In this document: positions 11,076 to 22,970 of the stretch, piece after piece | Numbering within the stretch: position 1 is the stretch's first letter | How the letters are laid out: each line of letters begins with the position of its first letter | Source of the DNA: Cladochytrium replicatum | Lineage: Eukaryota; Chytridiomycota; Chytridiomycetes; Cladochytriales; Cladochytriaceae | Direction: 5' to 3' | Assembly (NCBI GenBank): GCA_025526935.1 | Contig: JAHLKD010000007.1 | Location: 682,001 to 746,000, forward strand | Length of the DNA: 64,000 nucleotides | Made by a program: the position numbers and the translations under genes | The notes under the pieces: generated by a model | What the model saw: only the letters and a program-made list of their open reading frames with translations | Told to the model about the DNA's origin: nothing | Database searches by the model: none

Positions 11076-11451
11076 TGTTATCTCTCATCTTCTATGTGTT
11101 TTCTGAAGAAGAATGAGCGGTTGCGAATTGTGGAATGGGACGTTGCAAACTTCTGCTTGTAAATTCCGTTTTGAAACAAAGTGGTGGTCCTTCAGAGTAT
11201 ATCAATTACCTCGGCATGTATTACATAATTCAGTTCGCCAAATGCAACCAACAACTTGCTTAGACGATCAATAAGGTCACCGAAATTTGCCGACCATCAT
11301 ACTTCGGGAGCGAGGGAAAAGCAATGGTTCATAATGGCACCACACATTTTGTTGAAAACTTGTGAGTACTTGGTTGCAAATACCGAATACACACTGTTGT
11401 CAATTGTTTCAATAGAACAGCTCTGCGGATTTAAAAAGAAAGGCCTCCACA
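11076..11451. other. intergenic
   Basis: Spacer between the duplicated 3' end of the secreted-protein locus and the convergent hydroxylase gene. Nothing coding is supported. Confidence 0.4.
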
Positions 11452-12378
11452 CTATTTCGCTTTGGCAGTAAACTTCGGTTTAAATTTGGGCTCAATAACT
11501 TCGGCAGTGTAGAATAAGTCTGGGTTGCCCGGCTCATCGGTTCCGAAAATTCGATCAAAGACCCAAAACACCGGCGCGTAGTTTTTCTTCATAGACAAAT
11601 GGTGCACCTCGTGTTCCAACGAAACTTTTCTTGTAATGGGAAGCATTTTCACAAAGTACTGAAGCGGAGATGTAAAGTACAACAGGGGATGGTCCAGGTA
11701 GCCCGAGTGCGCGGTGTTAAACTCCATGATCAGAGTGACCGCTGGGAGAACGTAGTTCCACAGGTTCAATGGGCGTCCGTTGGAGAGTGTCAGAGCGTTT
11801 GTCGCGAGAACCCAGAGTGTGAGACCTGGAGAGGCGGCGAGAATGTTTTCGATGTACTCGGCGTGCCCCGTGAGGTAGACGTGCACAGGGTGCTCTTCAT
11901 GATGGCGCTTGTGAATGTTACGGTACAAGAACGGTACTTCGTGCAATGCGCGGTGTACGAAGTAGTAGAATAGGTCGAAGCAAATGTAAATGAGGATGGT
12001 TCCTAAAATAATTGGAATAGGTTTGACCGATAGGTCGAGAGTGTTCGTTTGAACGGCGTGAAGAAGATGCGGCGCGAGGAAGAGAAGCGGGGTGTAAGTC
12101 AGGGTGGCAAGGTCGCCTTTTGAAAGGGACTTGGTTAGACCTCTTAGATAGAAAGAGAGGAACATAATTTTACCAAAGTTCTCGAGAATATTCCTTTCGT
12201 TTTTATCGACCTTGCCAAGCGGGATGCGACGTTTGAGAATCTTCTTTTCGTAGTAAAGCCAGTCAGTCCAATTCTCCAACCAGAGCATATGAAGCACAAA
12301 GAAGACTCCAAAGGCAGCTGCTGCAGCAGCAGCAGTTGCACAGATCGCCAGAGTAGAGTAGCCGTAGGCTGTCAGCAT
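11452..12378 (-). CDS. sterol desaturase / fatty-acid hydroxylase family protein
   Basis: Intronless 308-residue ORF with ATG at 12378. This is a di-iron membrane oxygenase of the superfamily that includes C4-methylsterol oxidase (ERG25) and C5 sterol desaturase (ERG3), expected in the ER membrane. The histidine boxes are present and in order: HRALH then HKRHH (residues about 143-162), an HSGYLDH segment near 225, and EHEVHHL near 253. An N-terminal helix carries an alanine run (AAAAAAA) coded by a GCA/GCT microsatellite, and several more hydrophobic helices precede the boxes. The HSGY element is more like ERG25-type than ERG3-type enzymes, but the surrounding sequence is divergent. A specific sterol step is not assigned. 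Confidence 0.85.
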   Translation of the reverse strand: MLTAYGYSTLAICATAAAAAAAFGVFFVLHMLWLENWTDWLYYEKKILKRRIPLGKVDKNERNILENFGKIMFLSFYLRGLTKSLSKGDLATLTYTPLLFLAPHLLHAVQTNTLDLSVKPIPIILGTILIYICFDLFYYFVHRALHEVPFLYRNIHKRHHEEHPVHVYLTGHAEYIENILAASPGLTLWVLATNALTLSNGRPLNLWNYVLPAVTLIMEFNTAHSGYLDHPLLYFTSPLQYFVKMLPITRKVSLEHEVHHLSMKKNYAPVFWVFDRIFGTDEPGNPDLFYTAEVIEPKFKPKFTAKAK

Positions 12379-12906
12379 TGTGTTGAACAGGAGATACTGG
12401 CTGGATTTGGAATAAATGGCTGCTGATGTTCACACGCTTGCCAAGTGTGGATCATAATTGCACTGGATTATGGAGCTAACTGCACTCTGATAACTGTACC
12501 TAGCAGCTCAAATCGGCTCTTGATCAAAGCTTTCAGGTTACTTGGTTGCCAGTTTTAGTGTTAAGCTGGAGTGAGCAAAAGATGCCAAAAAACTTAGTAA
12601 AAATAAATAACTCCAAATATAATGAAGCCTAATGATCACGCGGCCTGAGTTCCAACCGAAGGTGGTGGTATAATCATTTATTGTTTTGCGAAGTTTCTGT
12701 TCTTGCGTGTCTTTCCTTGGGATGTCTTAGTCGAGTTAGAGTATTTTTTGTGCTCTTTTCTATAAAAGGGAAATTTTGCTCTAAAACAATCGCTGGTGAA
12801 AATCAATATATCGAGTCTACGGTCTGAAGCATCCTTTGAAGGATCTCGAGCAAACAGCAAACAAGCATACCCAACCAGGTACGGCATAAACTACTCAACA
12901 AGCAAA
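12379..12906. other. divergent intergenic region
   Basis: Lies between the 5' ends of the hydroxylase (-) and the DUF4419 locus (+). A TATAAAAG at 12761-12768 is oriented toward the plus-strand locus, about 140 bp before its ATG. Short frames here are not supported. Confidence 0.4.
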
Positions 12907-13788
12907 ATGCCAGTCTCATTTGATGTTTCCCCAGTTTCGCCAAGAGAAGTTCCTCGAGACAATCTGACAATGTCGTTTGTTGATCCATTCCCTCAATTCA
13001 GTGGAAATGAAATTATCCAAAGACATTCCGCAGTTCATCCTGATGCAGAAGGCTTCGTCGGGGCTGTGTACAAAGCCTACAACGACCACCACTCCCTCAT
13101 TATTCACCCGGATGACGTCTGGCTCGAGATCACAGCGCAGTTTGCAAGTTAATGGGGACCCATGGCGAGGAGCTTGTGACTAGTTTGTGAGATTCGAGGG
13201 AAAGAAAGCCTTGGAAATAGTAACTGGGTGGTTCAGTTACAGACCCGGCACTGGTCGCTGGTTTTAAAGATCTCATCGACCAGAACGTTAAGGATCCGGA
13301 AATTCGCCAATGGTGGTCCCTTCTTTCAGCAGAACCACAGCAACCGGCAGGGCAGTCGGCAGGATGATGCTGATGGTGACTTGCCAAATGTACTTCACGT
13401 GAGGTTGTTACGCTGTGGTATTCCTCGTATAACACTCGAAGGAACGCGAGATGATTGGGTCGAGATCCTTTCCCCAGCAAACCGTCTCTTCCAGTACGGC
13501 TCTTATTGCAAGTCATGGTCAAAAATGCTTCTTCCCGTGCTACAGCAGTTCATGGATGCTTATGATGCGAAATTGAACCTGGATTCTGGGCAGAATATCT
13601 GGAGCAACAAAAGCGGTGGGTCAGGGCCACGGTATACTTCAGGTTGGATAACCGCATTTGCCGTATTCGAGTTGGTGCGTCTTGAAAACGGGGAACATTC
13701 CACCGGGTTACGCTCACAATTGACAACTATGGCAACGTATTCACAGCGATTGTGTATGTGGGACTGTGGGTTACGCTATGGAAGGTGA
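12907..13788 (+). pseudogene. DUF4419-family pseudogene
   Basis: From the ATG at 12907 the frame carries family features: an AEGFVGAVYKAYNDHHSLII segment and the PDDVWLEITAQF motif, near the start of the DUF4419 domain. It then stops at 13152. The remaining blocks appear in order but in shifting frames: a VRFEGKKALEIVTGWF block at about 13180, DLIDQNVKDPEIRQWW at 13270, a GRMMLMVTCQMYF block at 13345, and CGIPRITLEGTRDDWVEIL with a long continuation to about 13690. The last includes SGWITAFAVFE. At least four indels or stops separate them and none is explained by introns. The function of the family in fungi is unknown. Unlike the single lesions elsewhere in this window, the number of lesions here favours true decay. 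Confidence 0.8.
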
Positions 13789-14112
13789 TGTGTTTCAATT
13801 CGTTCAGTGACTTCGTGGGAGTTGCTGAAAGCTGAGAGTCCATGCAACATGTATGAATACCATCGCTCATGCATTCTCTCAGAAACCTGAATCACGATTT
13901 AAACTGAAGCCCATAATCTCTCACACATTCAATTGTACTTGCTGTGTATATGTGCGATACTCCTTTGCTCTGGTTGACAATGATAATGATGCAAACTGAA
14001 AACATGGATGTGACCACTTTCAATGCATGAAATAAACAGTAGGGGTGGAATCCCTGCAGCAGCGTGGTGCTTCCCTCACAATCATCCGCAGACTGAAATG
14101 CATTGGGGCATT
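13789..14112. other. convergent intergenic
   Basis: Spacer between the 3' ends of the DUF4419 pseudogene and the recombinase gene. Nothing else is seen. Confidence 0.4.
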
Positions 14113-15256
14113 TCATCGTTCAAGCCCCTTCACTCCATCACCATCAATGACAAAGTGGCATTTCCTCTTCTCAGGTATGTATGGCGAGAAGTGCACGGCC
14201 ATTGTGCGCTCCACTTCCATTACATCGTCCTCTCGCGGTCCACAAACCGCTCCCCCTCGATCCAACATCACTCTCATGTTGACCATATTCGCCCACGTCA
14301 TCCCAAGCGCAGGCGCAGAGTCCGATGTAATCCCACTCCACCCACTCTCCAAATTTTGTCTCGAAAGGCTGATCTCTGTTCCGTCCTGGCGTTCGAAGAA
14401 CACCGATGCAGACGACGACGTTCCCGCGACTTGGTTGGTACATAAAACGACAGCACCGAACTGTGCTGCAGTGCGTTTTAGAGACGCCGCAAGCTCGTAG
14501 AGAAGTTGTGCGCGTCGGATAGGATCGAGTGACTGATTACTCAGAGGGGTAATGTTGTGTTGGTGGGGGTCAGCTAGTGCGGTGGTGGTATCTTCCATGA
14601 AACCACGGAAGGTCGCGGTGACAGAATCGAGGATCACGAGGCGGATGCGATGGTTGGATAATAGTACGGGGAGCTGGTATGAGAGGATGTGGTTCTGTGT
14701 TTCGTGATCTCGAACATGGAGGATGAAGATATTGCTACCCAGCGAGTCTGGATCAAGCTCTACACCAAGCCTGGTTGCAATCCCATTCACAATTGAGAAA
14801 AGACGATTCGAGGGAAACATTTGTTCGGTTGATATATAGACCGCCCCTAGTTTACCAAAAAAGAAGTCATTTTATAAACTTGCGTTTACAACCTTCCTTA
14901 CCTGCATCTAAACCGCCCAGCTCAGAAGGAAGCTGAACCATTACGCACATCTGCAATGCCAGCTGTGTTTTTCCTGACCCACTTGGGCCAGTGATTTCAG
15001 TGAGAATTCCTGGACTTAAACCCCCTTGCAATGTGGCGTCCAGGACAGGATCACCCACACTAAGCTTCCTGCCTCCCTCAATTGCAGTTAGGAGCTCCAA
15101 GGCTGATCCCTGAATGAACTCATTCTGCTGTAAGTGAGTGCGCGCTGTGTCGGCCAGGAGTCTAGTAACGTCCGAAAGCTTGCGATGGAAAGTTGCTTGC
15201 AGGTCCACAGGTGTTTTAAGGAGCAACTCGTGGGGTGTTCTCCTCCATGGGTCCAT
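14113..15256 (-). CDS. XRCC3/RAD57-like RecA-family recombinase
   Basis: RAD51 paralogue acting in homologous-recombination repair in the nucleus. Exons 15256-14902 and 14846-14113 (intron GTAAGG...ACTAG) give 362 residues. The true ATG is at 15256; the codon before it is TTG. The Walker A motif GPSGSGKTQLALQ lies at residues about 87-99. After the splice the sequence GGLDAGAVYISTEQMFPSNRL closely follows the XRCC3 pattern, where this segment reads roughly GGLEAGAVYICTED. The Walker B strand is LVILDSV (about residue 180), followed by the L2-region VVLCTNQVAG near 242. There is a short N-terminal helical domain. XRCC3 and fungal Rad57 are orthologous groups, and I cannot separate them by eye. 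The exon junction falls exactly inside the conserved GGLDAG segment, which supports the splice model. Confidence 0.85.
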
Positions 15257-15485
15257 CAAGCCACCACACCTTGTCTCTGCCCTGATTTCACGTATGATTT
15301 TCGCTCATTTCCTCATTTCGCTTTGAATCTAACAGCTTTGCTACAGTACCGGCTGCCTTAATACAATACATGAGAATTTGGGAAGCTGAGAATACAAGCA
15401 AGCGACTGAGAAAACGGGTAAAAATGCATGCGGTACGAAAATTTTGGGAGGGGCCAAAAACAGCATAAATCAAACTCTCGTCAAT

Positions 15486-18100
15486 CTACAACAACACAAT
15501 CAAATCCTTTCTCCTCTTCGTCGTGATGATTTTCTGCAAGTTCCTCTTTGCGAAAAAGCTGAGGTTGGACTCACTCAGCCCCAAGTGCGTGAGCGTCTTA
15601 CAGTCACTTCCACCATCCACAAGCGCCGTCATACCCAGCTCTCCTAGCTTTGGGTTGACCGCAGCATCCAACTTGGTCATCGCCTTATTCTCTCGAAGCG
15701 CGGAACCCAGAGCAGTTCCACCCTCAACACCAATCTCGTTTCTGCTGATGTTGAGTTGGATAAGGGTCGAGTTCTGTTTGAGCGCATCGGCGAGGGCTAC
15801 AGCACCCTTATCTTTCGCCTCGTTCTCTCTCAGATCCAACTTCTTCAAGCTGGAGTTTGACTTCAACGAGATTGCGATTGCCGAAATTCCGACTTCGCCG
15901 ATTTTGTTGGACTGTAAGTTCAACTCCTCCAACGTCGAATTCAGCTGTAGCGCCTGACCCAGCGCGGTTGCACCTCCGTCGCCAATGTCGTTGCGCCAAA
16001 GGATAAGAATACGAAGGCTGCGGTTTAGCGTCAAACTGTCTCCAAGCGACTTGATGTGTGCCTCGGTCGGCTTGTTCTGGATCCAGCTAAGCTGTTTGAT
16101 CGTGACGAGGTTGAACAGCTTTGGGTCAACAGGACGAAGCGCATCGCACGTCAAGTGCAATTGCTCATCGGACAGTGGAAGACCAACTACTTCCCAGCGC
16201 CCTCGCTGCACGTCCCACGATCCGTGAACAGCTGCCAGTTTGACAAATCGATCAACAACGTACGGGTTGAGCCATGTCATCGAATTGAAAGGTCCAACAA
16301 TCTTTCGATACGCAACAATCGAAACAACTCCGTGCAGCTCGAGATCGACTGCAATCTTCTGCTCGTCCAGAGACGCACGACTCCACAGTTTCAGCTTGAC
16401 GTACATCCTGACAGTTGAAACGAACTGCGGCCATTCAACTTTGTAATTCTGTCCGAACGACTGTTTCCAAAACGTCGCGGCGTCGGGGTTTTCAGTGGAA
16501 AGCTTCATGAGTGTTAGCTCGTCAAACGGAATCTCGCTGTCGCTCCTGATATAAGCATTGTTTTTCGCTTCGTTCTCGTTTTTGACATAAGCAGGCGAAG
16601 CATTCTTGGGGTCGCTTTCGTTGGTTGACGAAACAGATTCGACACGTGCGAGCTGAGGCTGAGGGATACTAGGCTGACGAGTGACCATGTTGTTTTCACC
16701 ATATCTTGGGAATTCTGCGGTCATAACTGACCCGTTCGACGCCTTCCGCGTCATCCCCGGAGATGGGATTCCACCAGACGGCTTTCGCACCATTCCGGGA
16801 GAGAAAGACGGCGAGTTGACTGGTGTAGGATAACGCGGAGACTGCGGTGCCAAACGCTCAGCGGGGCTCAGAGGCGAGCGGGGCGAACTGGGGTCGGAGA
16901 GGTGGCCCATATTCCTGAATTGCTCGACGGGGTAGTATCCGTCCTGCGACATAACCACGCCTTTCGGCTCATCCACTGAGTAGCGGTACTCGCTCTCTGT
17001 ATAGGCAGTAGTTCCACTCATACTCGAATAGGTGTTGGGGCCGTGAGAAGATTGCTTCTGGTAACCATTTCCCTGGTTGAGCGAATTGGTGTGCGCTAAG
17101 GTAGGGACTACAGTTGTCGCATTGGGATCTGCAAATGCACTCTTTGAACCCTGGCCTTTATTCATTTCGGGTGGGCCACCCGGTGCTCCTGGCAGAACTC
17201 GATTCACATCATTGAGAAGCGAATCGTTTGGGAGGTTGAGCGGCAAATACTCGGTTCGAACATTATTCGGCATGTTCGAGTATGTCGAGGATTCTGGTGA
17301 GTATGTCGAAATTTGAGCAGAACCGTGGTTGGAGCCATCTTCGCTCTGCTGATCATAGTTGATTCCCCTCTTCGGGCTGGCTTGAGCATAGTTGGTGCTT
17401 GGCCCGTAGCCAGTAGTAGGAATCGAATTGTTTTGGCTCGAGTATTGTGGATAAGCTGGATTCGAGTGTGGATGTTGGCCATAGAGAGCGTTGGTGTTGG
17501 TCTGATAATAGTTTGAATTTGGTGAGTAATACTGGTTGGGAGCAGATGGATTTTGGCCGTTGATTGCGTTTGTAATCGGAGATGATGACGCAGGTTCGCC
17601 TTGGTACCGTGGCATGGGAGGGTTTGAGAGCTGTGTTCCAGGGTTCTGATTGGTCGAGCCTGACGACATATCCATTCGAAACACTCTTTCGGAAGCCTGC
17701 GATTGGCTCCCAGGAGTAGAAGGATCAACGGAATCAGACGAATCATTGCTGTTCGCAACGAATCCGTTGAGCCAGTTAAACTCTGCAGAGTTCTTCACTA
17801 AGAGGCGGAAGTACAAAGCCTTCACAACTCCACCCGGATCACTGCCAACTTGCAATCGCTTTCGGAGTTTCTCAGTATCAAGAGAGACATCGTCACCCCA
17901 TAGCGCTGCTGCATACTGATTCAAAACGGACAGAAATGTGTCCCACTCTGTAGAATCCGCCTAAGGGGTAATTTTGCTGAGCATGGAATCAATAATGTTC
18001 GAATCTGAAATCACACTACCTCTTCCGAAAAGTTCTCGGCCCACATTGCCCATGCCTCCTCATTCTCCGTCTTCAGCTTATCGAGAGCCCAAACACCCAT
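15486..18100 (-). CDS. leucine-rich-repeat protein with long disordered N-terminal region
   Basis: Exon 1 is 18100-18020 (ATG, 27 codons) and exon 2 is 17960-15486, joined by a 59-nt intron (GTAGTG...CTTAG). The product has 851 residues. Residues about 60-460 are rich in Ser, Asn, Pro, Gln and Tyr, with many SP and SPR-type sites, and look disordered and phosphorylatable. A folded domain of about 130 residues follows (FDELTLMKLSTENPDAATFW ... RWEVVGLPLS) which I do not recognise. The last 170 residues are ribonuclease-inhibitor-type LRRs of 28 residues (LEELNLQSNKIG..., LKKLDLRENEAKDKG..., LIQLNISRNEIG...), as in NLRC3- and RanGAP-like scaffolds. Expected to be a cytosolic protein-interaction scaffold. 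The partner is unknown. Confidence 0.8.
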
Positions 18101-19605
18101 CGTGATTGTGGAGTTTTGTTATCGTTCGGGCGTGTGGCAGTGTACCTTGGTGAAATTCTTCATAGTCACTGTCGTCACAGGACATCATCGACAATTATTT
18201 AGGATTTAGAAATAGCGCAGATGTATCCAGTTGTCTGCAGCAGCGTTTAGTGAGAAATGGGGAAGATTGGAGTTGATAGAGGTTTATTTTGTACTTGGAA
18301 TTTTTGTACTATCGAATCACTTTATTTTACATCCAATAATTAACAACACAACTTACGGCTGCGGAGTATTCTTGCATTTCACTATAATAGCAAGTTTACA
18401 TTTCAGATGTTGCGAAGTACCAGTCAGCCACAATCATCAACCAACCAGACCCTCATTCAAATGTTGTGGACATATACACTGAGATCTATTCCCCGCTCGG
18501 CAGCCTGTTGAGTTGCCGCATACCGTAGCAAGACCAGGCTGCGTATTACAAGTCAAGCGGTTGCCAAAAGCAGAGAATTGATCAATGCAGCTGAAGTGTG
18601 CCGGGCGTTGACTCGACAGCTCAGGGAATGGCAGGGCCTTTTATGTGGGCCTGGGCCCAGAATTTGACCCTTTTTTGTGCCTGCGCCCATTGCCTCCCAC
18701 CAGCAAAGCAAGCATGGGTTTACATGGCCCTGTAACTCTGGTCACGTACGGCTAAATTTCTCCTCGGTATCGAACCACTCACACATAATCCCAGCCTTAC
18801 ATCCTGCAGATCGACCCAACTTGCCTCCCCCGTACAGCAGGCATTCACAAGCGCAGCTCACCGACTATGTTTCGATCTTTTCGCCCCACTTATTACCAAA
18901 AGTCAAAATAAAATTGACTTCAAAATTGGCACATTGACCCCCATGTGGATTGAGAGAGTGGCACAAGAAAGCCAACCAATCAGAATGGCCGCGACGTCCG
19001 ACAAGCTTCAGTCGCAGATCGCCTGCATTTAAGTTACCATTGGTGCAGCTCCCCGCTGGCGCTGGACGGCCGTGACCACCACAGTTATCCCAATGAAATT
19101 GCTTTTCGCTCTTGAATTGTCCTCCTGAGCCTTGTCCAGCTCAAGATGAAAACTGCGAACATAGTGTTCGTCACACCTAGCAGCACTCTCAGAAAAACCT
19201 TCCGTCATATATCAGTGAGCCATGCGCGAAGCATATGGGTAGGCGTTAGTCGCTCTACCTTGCATGCACATATTGCTAGGTATGATTTGGCGAACTCTTT
19301 CGCCTGCAACCGAAACGTGATGGTTTTCTCAACCAAACACGTCTCGAAGCACGTGCCCAAATTGCTTGGTTCTTGACGCTACTCGGACGTTGTTGAATTC
19401 CTTGAGCTCGTTTGTCAGATCCTCAGGTGGGTTCCAACGTATTCGCCAGTTCTCAATGGCTTGCTTCCCGCGCATGCATGCACAATTTATTACACGTTTC
19501 CAAACTCCGAATCGTTTCGTTCCTTGGACTTTGGCTCACCAGGATCTGACTCTCTCGTCTGCAGCAACAGATTTTTGCACATAACTCGAATTCAGTTTTG
19601 TCACA
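18101..19605. other. 1.5 kb divergent intergenic region
   Basis: Promoter space between the LRR gene (-) and GDP-mannose pyrophosphorylase (+). Plus-strand frames of 60-86 codons (for example 18677-18937 and 19146-19376) lack domains and plausible splice partners. I do not call them. Confidence 0.4.
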
Positions 19606-21037
19606 ATGAAGGCATTGATTCTCGTCGGCGGTAAAATTGCAACTCTTTCTCAGCTAACGGTATCTGACGTGAAACGATTTTCGCAGGTTACGGCACTCGC
19701 CTGCGTCCTCTCACATTTACCATTCCAAAACCGCTGGTCGATTTCTGCAACAAACCGCTCGTTCTTCACCAGATCGAGGCCTTGGCGAAGGTTTGTCAAT
19801 TATCGTGTCTGGGGAGCCTTCTTTTGAGTGTGTTGTATTAGGTCGGAGTGAAGCATGTGATTTTGGCGGTTAACTACCAACCCGAGGTGATGGTAGCGCA
19901 AATCAAAAAGTACGAGGAGGAATACAACATCAAGATCACCTTCTCGGTCGAGTCTGAGCCTCTCGGGACTGGTACGAAAAAGTACATGCCGGTTGATATT
20001 GAATATTATCTTACCCAAATCACCCAGCTGGTCCACTTGCGATGGCGCGCGAGCACCTCACGGTTGATTCTGACCCCTTCTTCGTACTAAACTCCGACGT
20101 GGTATGCGAATTTCCTTTCGCAAAGCTGCTGGAATTCCACCGTGCCCACGGAGGAGAGGGTACCATTATGGTCACGAGGGTGGAGGACCCATCGAAGTTC
20201 GGTGTGGTCCTGAACAAACCCGGCAGCTCCGCTATCCAGAGATTTGTGGAGAAGCCAAAAGAGTTTGTCGGTGACTGCGTCAATGCAGGTATCTACATCT
20301 TTAACACCACTGTCTTGGATCGCATTGAGGTAAAGCATTCGGTGATTTCGAAAGCTGTTCTCACGCTCAATATCTTGTGTGTACCGTTTAGCTTCGCCCT
20401 ATGTCGATCGAAACTGAGGTCTTCCCCGGAATGGCCCGTGATGGCCAGCTCCACTCCCTCGTGCTCGAAGGATTCTGGGCAGATGTCGGTCAGCCAAAGG
20501 ATTTCCTTACCGGAACGACCCTCTACCTCGGCTCCCTTCGCAAGAAGACGCCAGAACTTCTTGCCGCTTCCGCCGATGGAATTGAAATCATCGGGAACGT
20601 TCTGATTCACCCGTCTGCCACTGTTGGCAAGGGCTGCAAACTCGGTCCCGATGTCGTGATCGGACAGAACTCGGTTGTCGGCAATGGAGTTCGATTGAAC
20701 CGCACGGTTGTGATGCCGAACGCAACTGTCAAGGAGGTCAGTCAAAAGTTTAAAATGAATTGGGTTGCCTTTGTTCTTACGTAATTTGCTCAGTGTGCAT
20801 TTGTGAAGAGCTCCATTGTGGGCTGGCATTCAAGCGTTGGACGTTGGGCTCGCCTTGACAACGTTTGCGTGTTGGGCGAAGATGTGCACGTCGGAGATGA
20901 GTACTTTGTTAACGGCGGGTCAATTTTGCCCCACAAGGTCAGTTGCTCTACCTCCCTTATTGTATTTAAGATTATCTGATATCCTTCCTTCCCAGTCGGT
21001 GTCAAAGAACATCATGGAGCCCCAGATAGTCATGTGA
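19606..21037 (+). CDS. MPG1: GDP-mannose pyrophosphorylase (mannose-1-phosphate guanylyltransferase)
   Basis: Cytosolic enzyme making GDP-mannose from GTP and mannose-1-phosphate for N-glycans, GPI anchors, O-mannosylation and wall mannan. Seven exons: 19606-19630, 19687-19790, 19842-19971, 20028-20329, 20392-20736, 20794-20937, 20996-21037. All junctions keep frame and give 363 residues, the usual length for the GMPPB/Psa1 subunit. The nucleotidyltransferase signature [11 protein letters not shown] is rebuilt only by splicing exon 1 to exon 2. Also visible are [12 protein letters not shown], the FVEKP motif, NAGIYIFN, and a C-terminal left-handed beta-helix of hexapeptide repeats ([20 protein letters not shown]). 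The strong match with no lesions makes it a useful control for the rest of the window. Confidence 0.96.
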
Positions 21038-22970
21038 AAATTATTCCGTTTTTGATGGCTGTGGATTTGATAAAATGGTCGAGATTTTGAATACCTGGTG
21101 TAAACAGAGATTTCTGAATCAGTTTGGGAGACTCACGATACCCACTCTGTTTCTTGGGATGGTGTTTTTTGAAATAAGTATTACGTCCACGCAACGGAAG
21201 CGCCTTTCGATGTCTTCCTTTCATACCAACGGGATCACGAGCACATCGTGATGTGTATGAAATCAGCCCTCCATCGACTGGGTTTATAGCGTGGATGGAC
21301 GGTGACCACCTGCGCGGCGATCTCGATATTGAATGGCAAAATGCGTGCGTGGTGCATGCCTCATTCTTCCCTTCCAGACTGGGAAATACGACGAGTGTCA
21401 AAGCTGCCGGCATGAGCTGGCATGCGGTCGATTCTTCAAGAACAGAACTGTGTACAAGATCAACAGCATCGTTACTTGATCTTCGGCATCTTAATCCCGT
21501 ACAAAGAATTGTACTTAAGCGCATATGACTGAACCACACATCCAGTATGAGGTCTATCATCCAATGATCCCACGGTTCGGAAAATAGTACCTGATGAAGG
21601 GATGATCCTCCGGAACAACGACCCAAATGCAATGGAGGAGTAGGTCGGAATGGAAAACTGCGGTACCTGTTGGTGACAAGAGTTTGCGGGAAGTTCTTGA
21701 CACGGAAACGGTGCAGTGACAGGATCATTTTTGACAATGTGGGGACGTTGGGAGCATGATTGTGGAGTATCCGGAATCGATTGGGAAGATTGACCCCGAA
21801 AACGATGCCGTGTATGCGGGATTTAACAAGGGAGTGCGGAAGAGTTCTCTGAACCACAGATTCTTGAGAATCATGTAGACAACAGTGTGGGAGATTATGA
21901 TGCTGATGCTGCGAAGACCATTGCATTTTCAAAGCCAAGAGGAACTCATATTTGGTCTAATGCGATGAAAAAACAAGAAAATGAGAAACCAAGACCATTT
22001 CGATCTTGCCGTGCTCGACGAGATAATTATATTGCCGGCAAAAGCTAAGTGGAAAGAGGCCACAATTTGGCACACGTTGGGATTAGTTAAGAAATTATAG
22101 GAAGAAGTCTGGAAAAGAACCTGCTAAATCCAAAGAACTAAATTCTAGTTTCCTTTGAATACGAAGTGAAACAAGGTCAAATTTGGCTCGTTCAAGTCTG
22201 TTGAGCGTCTGGCTTTTGAAAATCCATTGTCAGTCTATCACCATGAAAAGCTTATTGTTATGAAGGTGGAAAGTTGTTCAGAAAACAACGGAGATCACCC
22301 TGACTCGGAACCCACATCGACAGTGAACAACCATGTAAAAGTTTACTCGAGCGAAAGGAAGAAAAAAAATTTATAGTCTTTCACAAAACAGCTGGACGCA
22401 ACATTTGAAAACGAATACTGAAAACAAAACGAAAGCAAGAAGAATATACGTCTTGGTTGCAATGGATGCCCCATACTTTCCTATATGCTGGAACTGCAAT
22501 AGAATTCTTTTCCCTCCATCTCTCTAAAGTAACAATTTGTGTGGTAAAGTAAAAATTAGCAACTAAGCAGATATAAATGATCGAAGGGTAAGCGTCAGGA
22601 AGAAGAGAGAGAAGTGACCTTCCCCATGACGGGGGAATTTCCAACAGAAGCGAGCCAATATAGCAACCCAAGTTTTTTTGAAAGAGAAATCGAACAAAAG
22701 AGTATGTTGAAGGAAGAAAGTGAACAAAGGTGAGACACCTGAAAGGTCGTTGGAAGGACAACCACGAAAAGAAAATTCAATGATCAGTTTACAAAAAAAT
22801 ATGCGGCACATCAATCCGCAGTGGATTAACGAGAACGAAAAACAGCTGCAAAAAACACATAACGCCAGCTAAATGTGAACATCTACCGATATATACAACT
22901 AACGCTCATCCAAAAACGTGACCAAACATCAAAAAGAATAAAAGGCAGAAAAGAAAATAGATTCTCGTTC
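21038..22970. other. intergenic with degenerate coding-like traces
   Basis: A 302-codon minus frame (21030-21938) is open but rich in His, Ser, Arg and Leu, as expected for an antisense frame. The plus strand instead shows short coding-like pieces in all three frames (near 21420-21470, 21530-21580, 21750-21850, and 21835-22050 ending in TAA). This suggests an old, decayed plus-strand gene I cannot name. From 22050 to 22970 the sequence is A-rich and probably includes the 3' UTR of the SAP gene. Confidence 0.3.

Noticed and set aside
15523-17919. Plus-strand ORFs opposite the LRR gene
   Set aside because: Antisense frames of the LRR and Ser-rich exon, with no independent support.
21030-21938. 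302-codon minus-strand ORF
   Set aside because: His/Ser/Arg/Leu-rich composition without any motif, overlapping the 3' end of MPG1 on the other strand and antisense to coding-like fragments. More likely a shadow frame.
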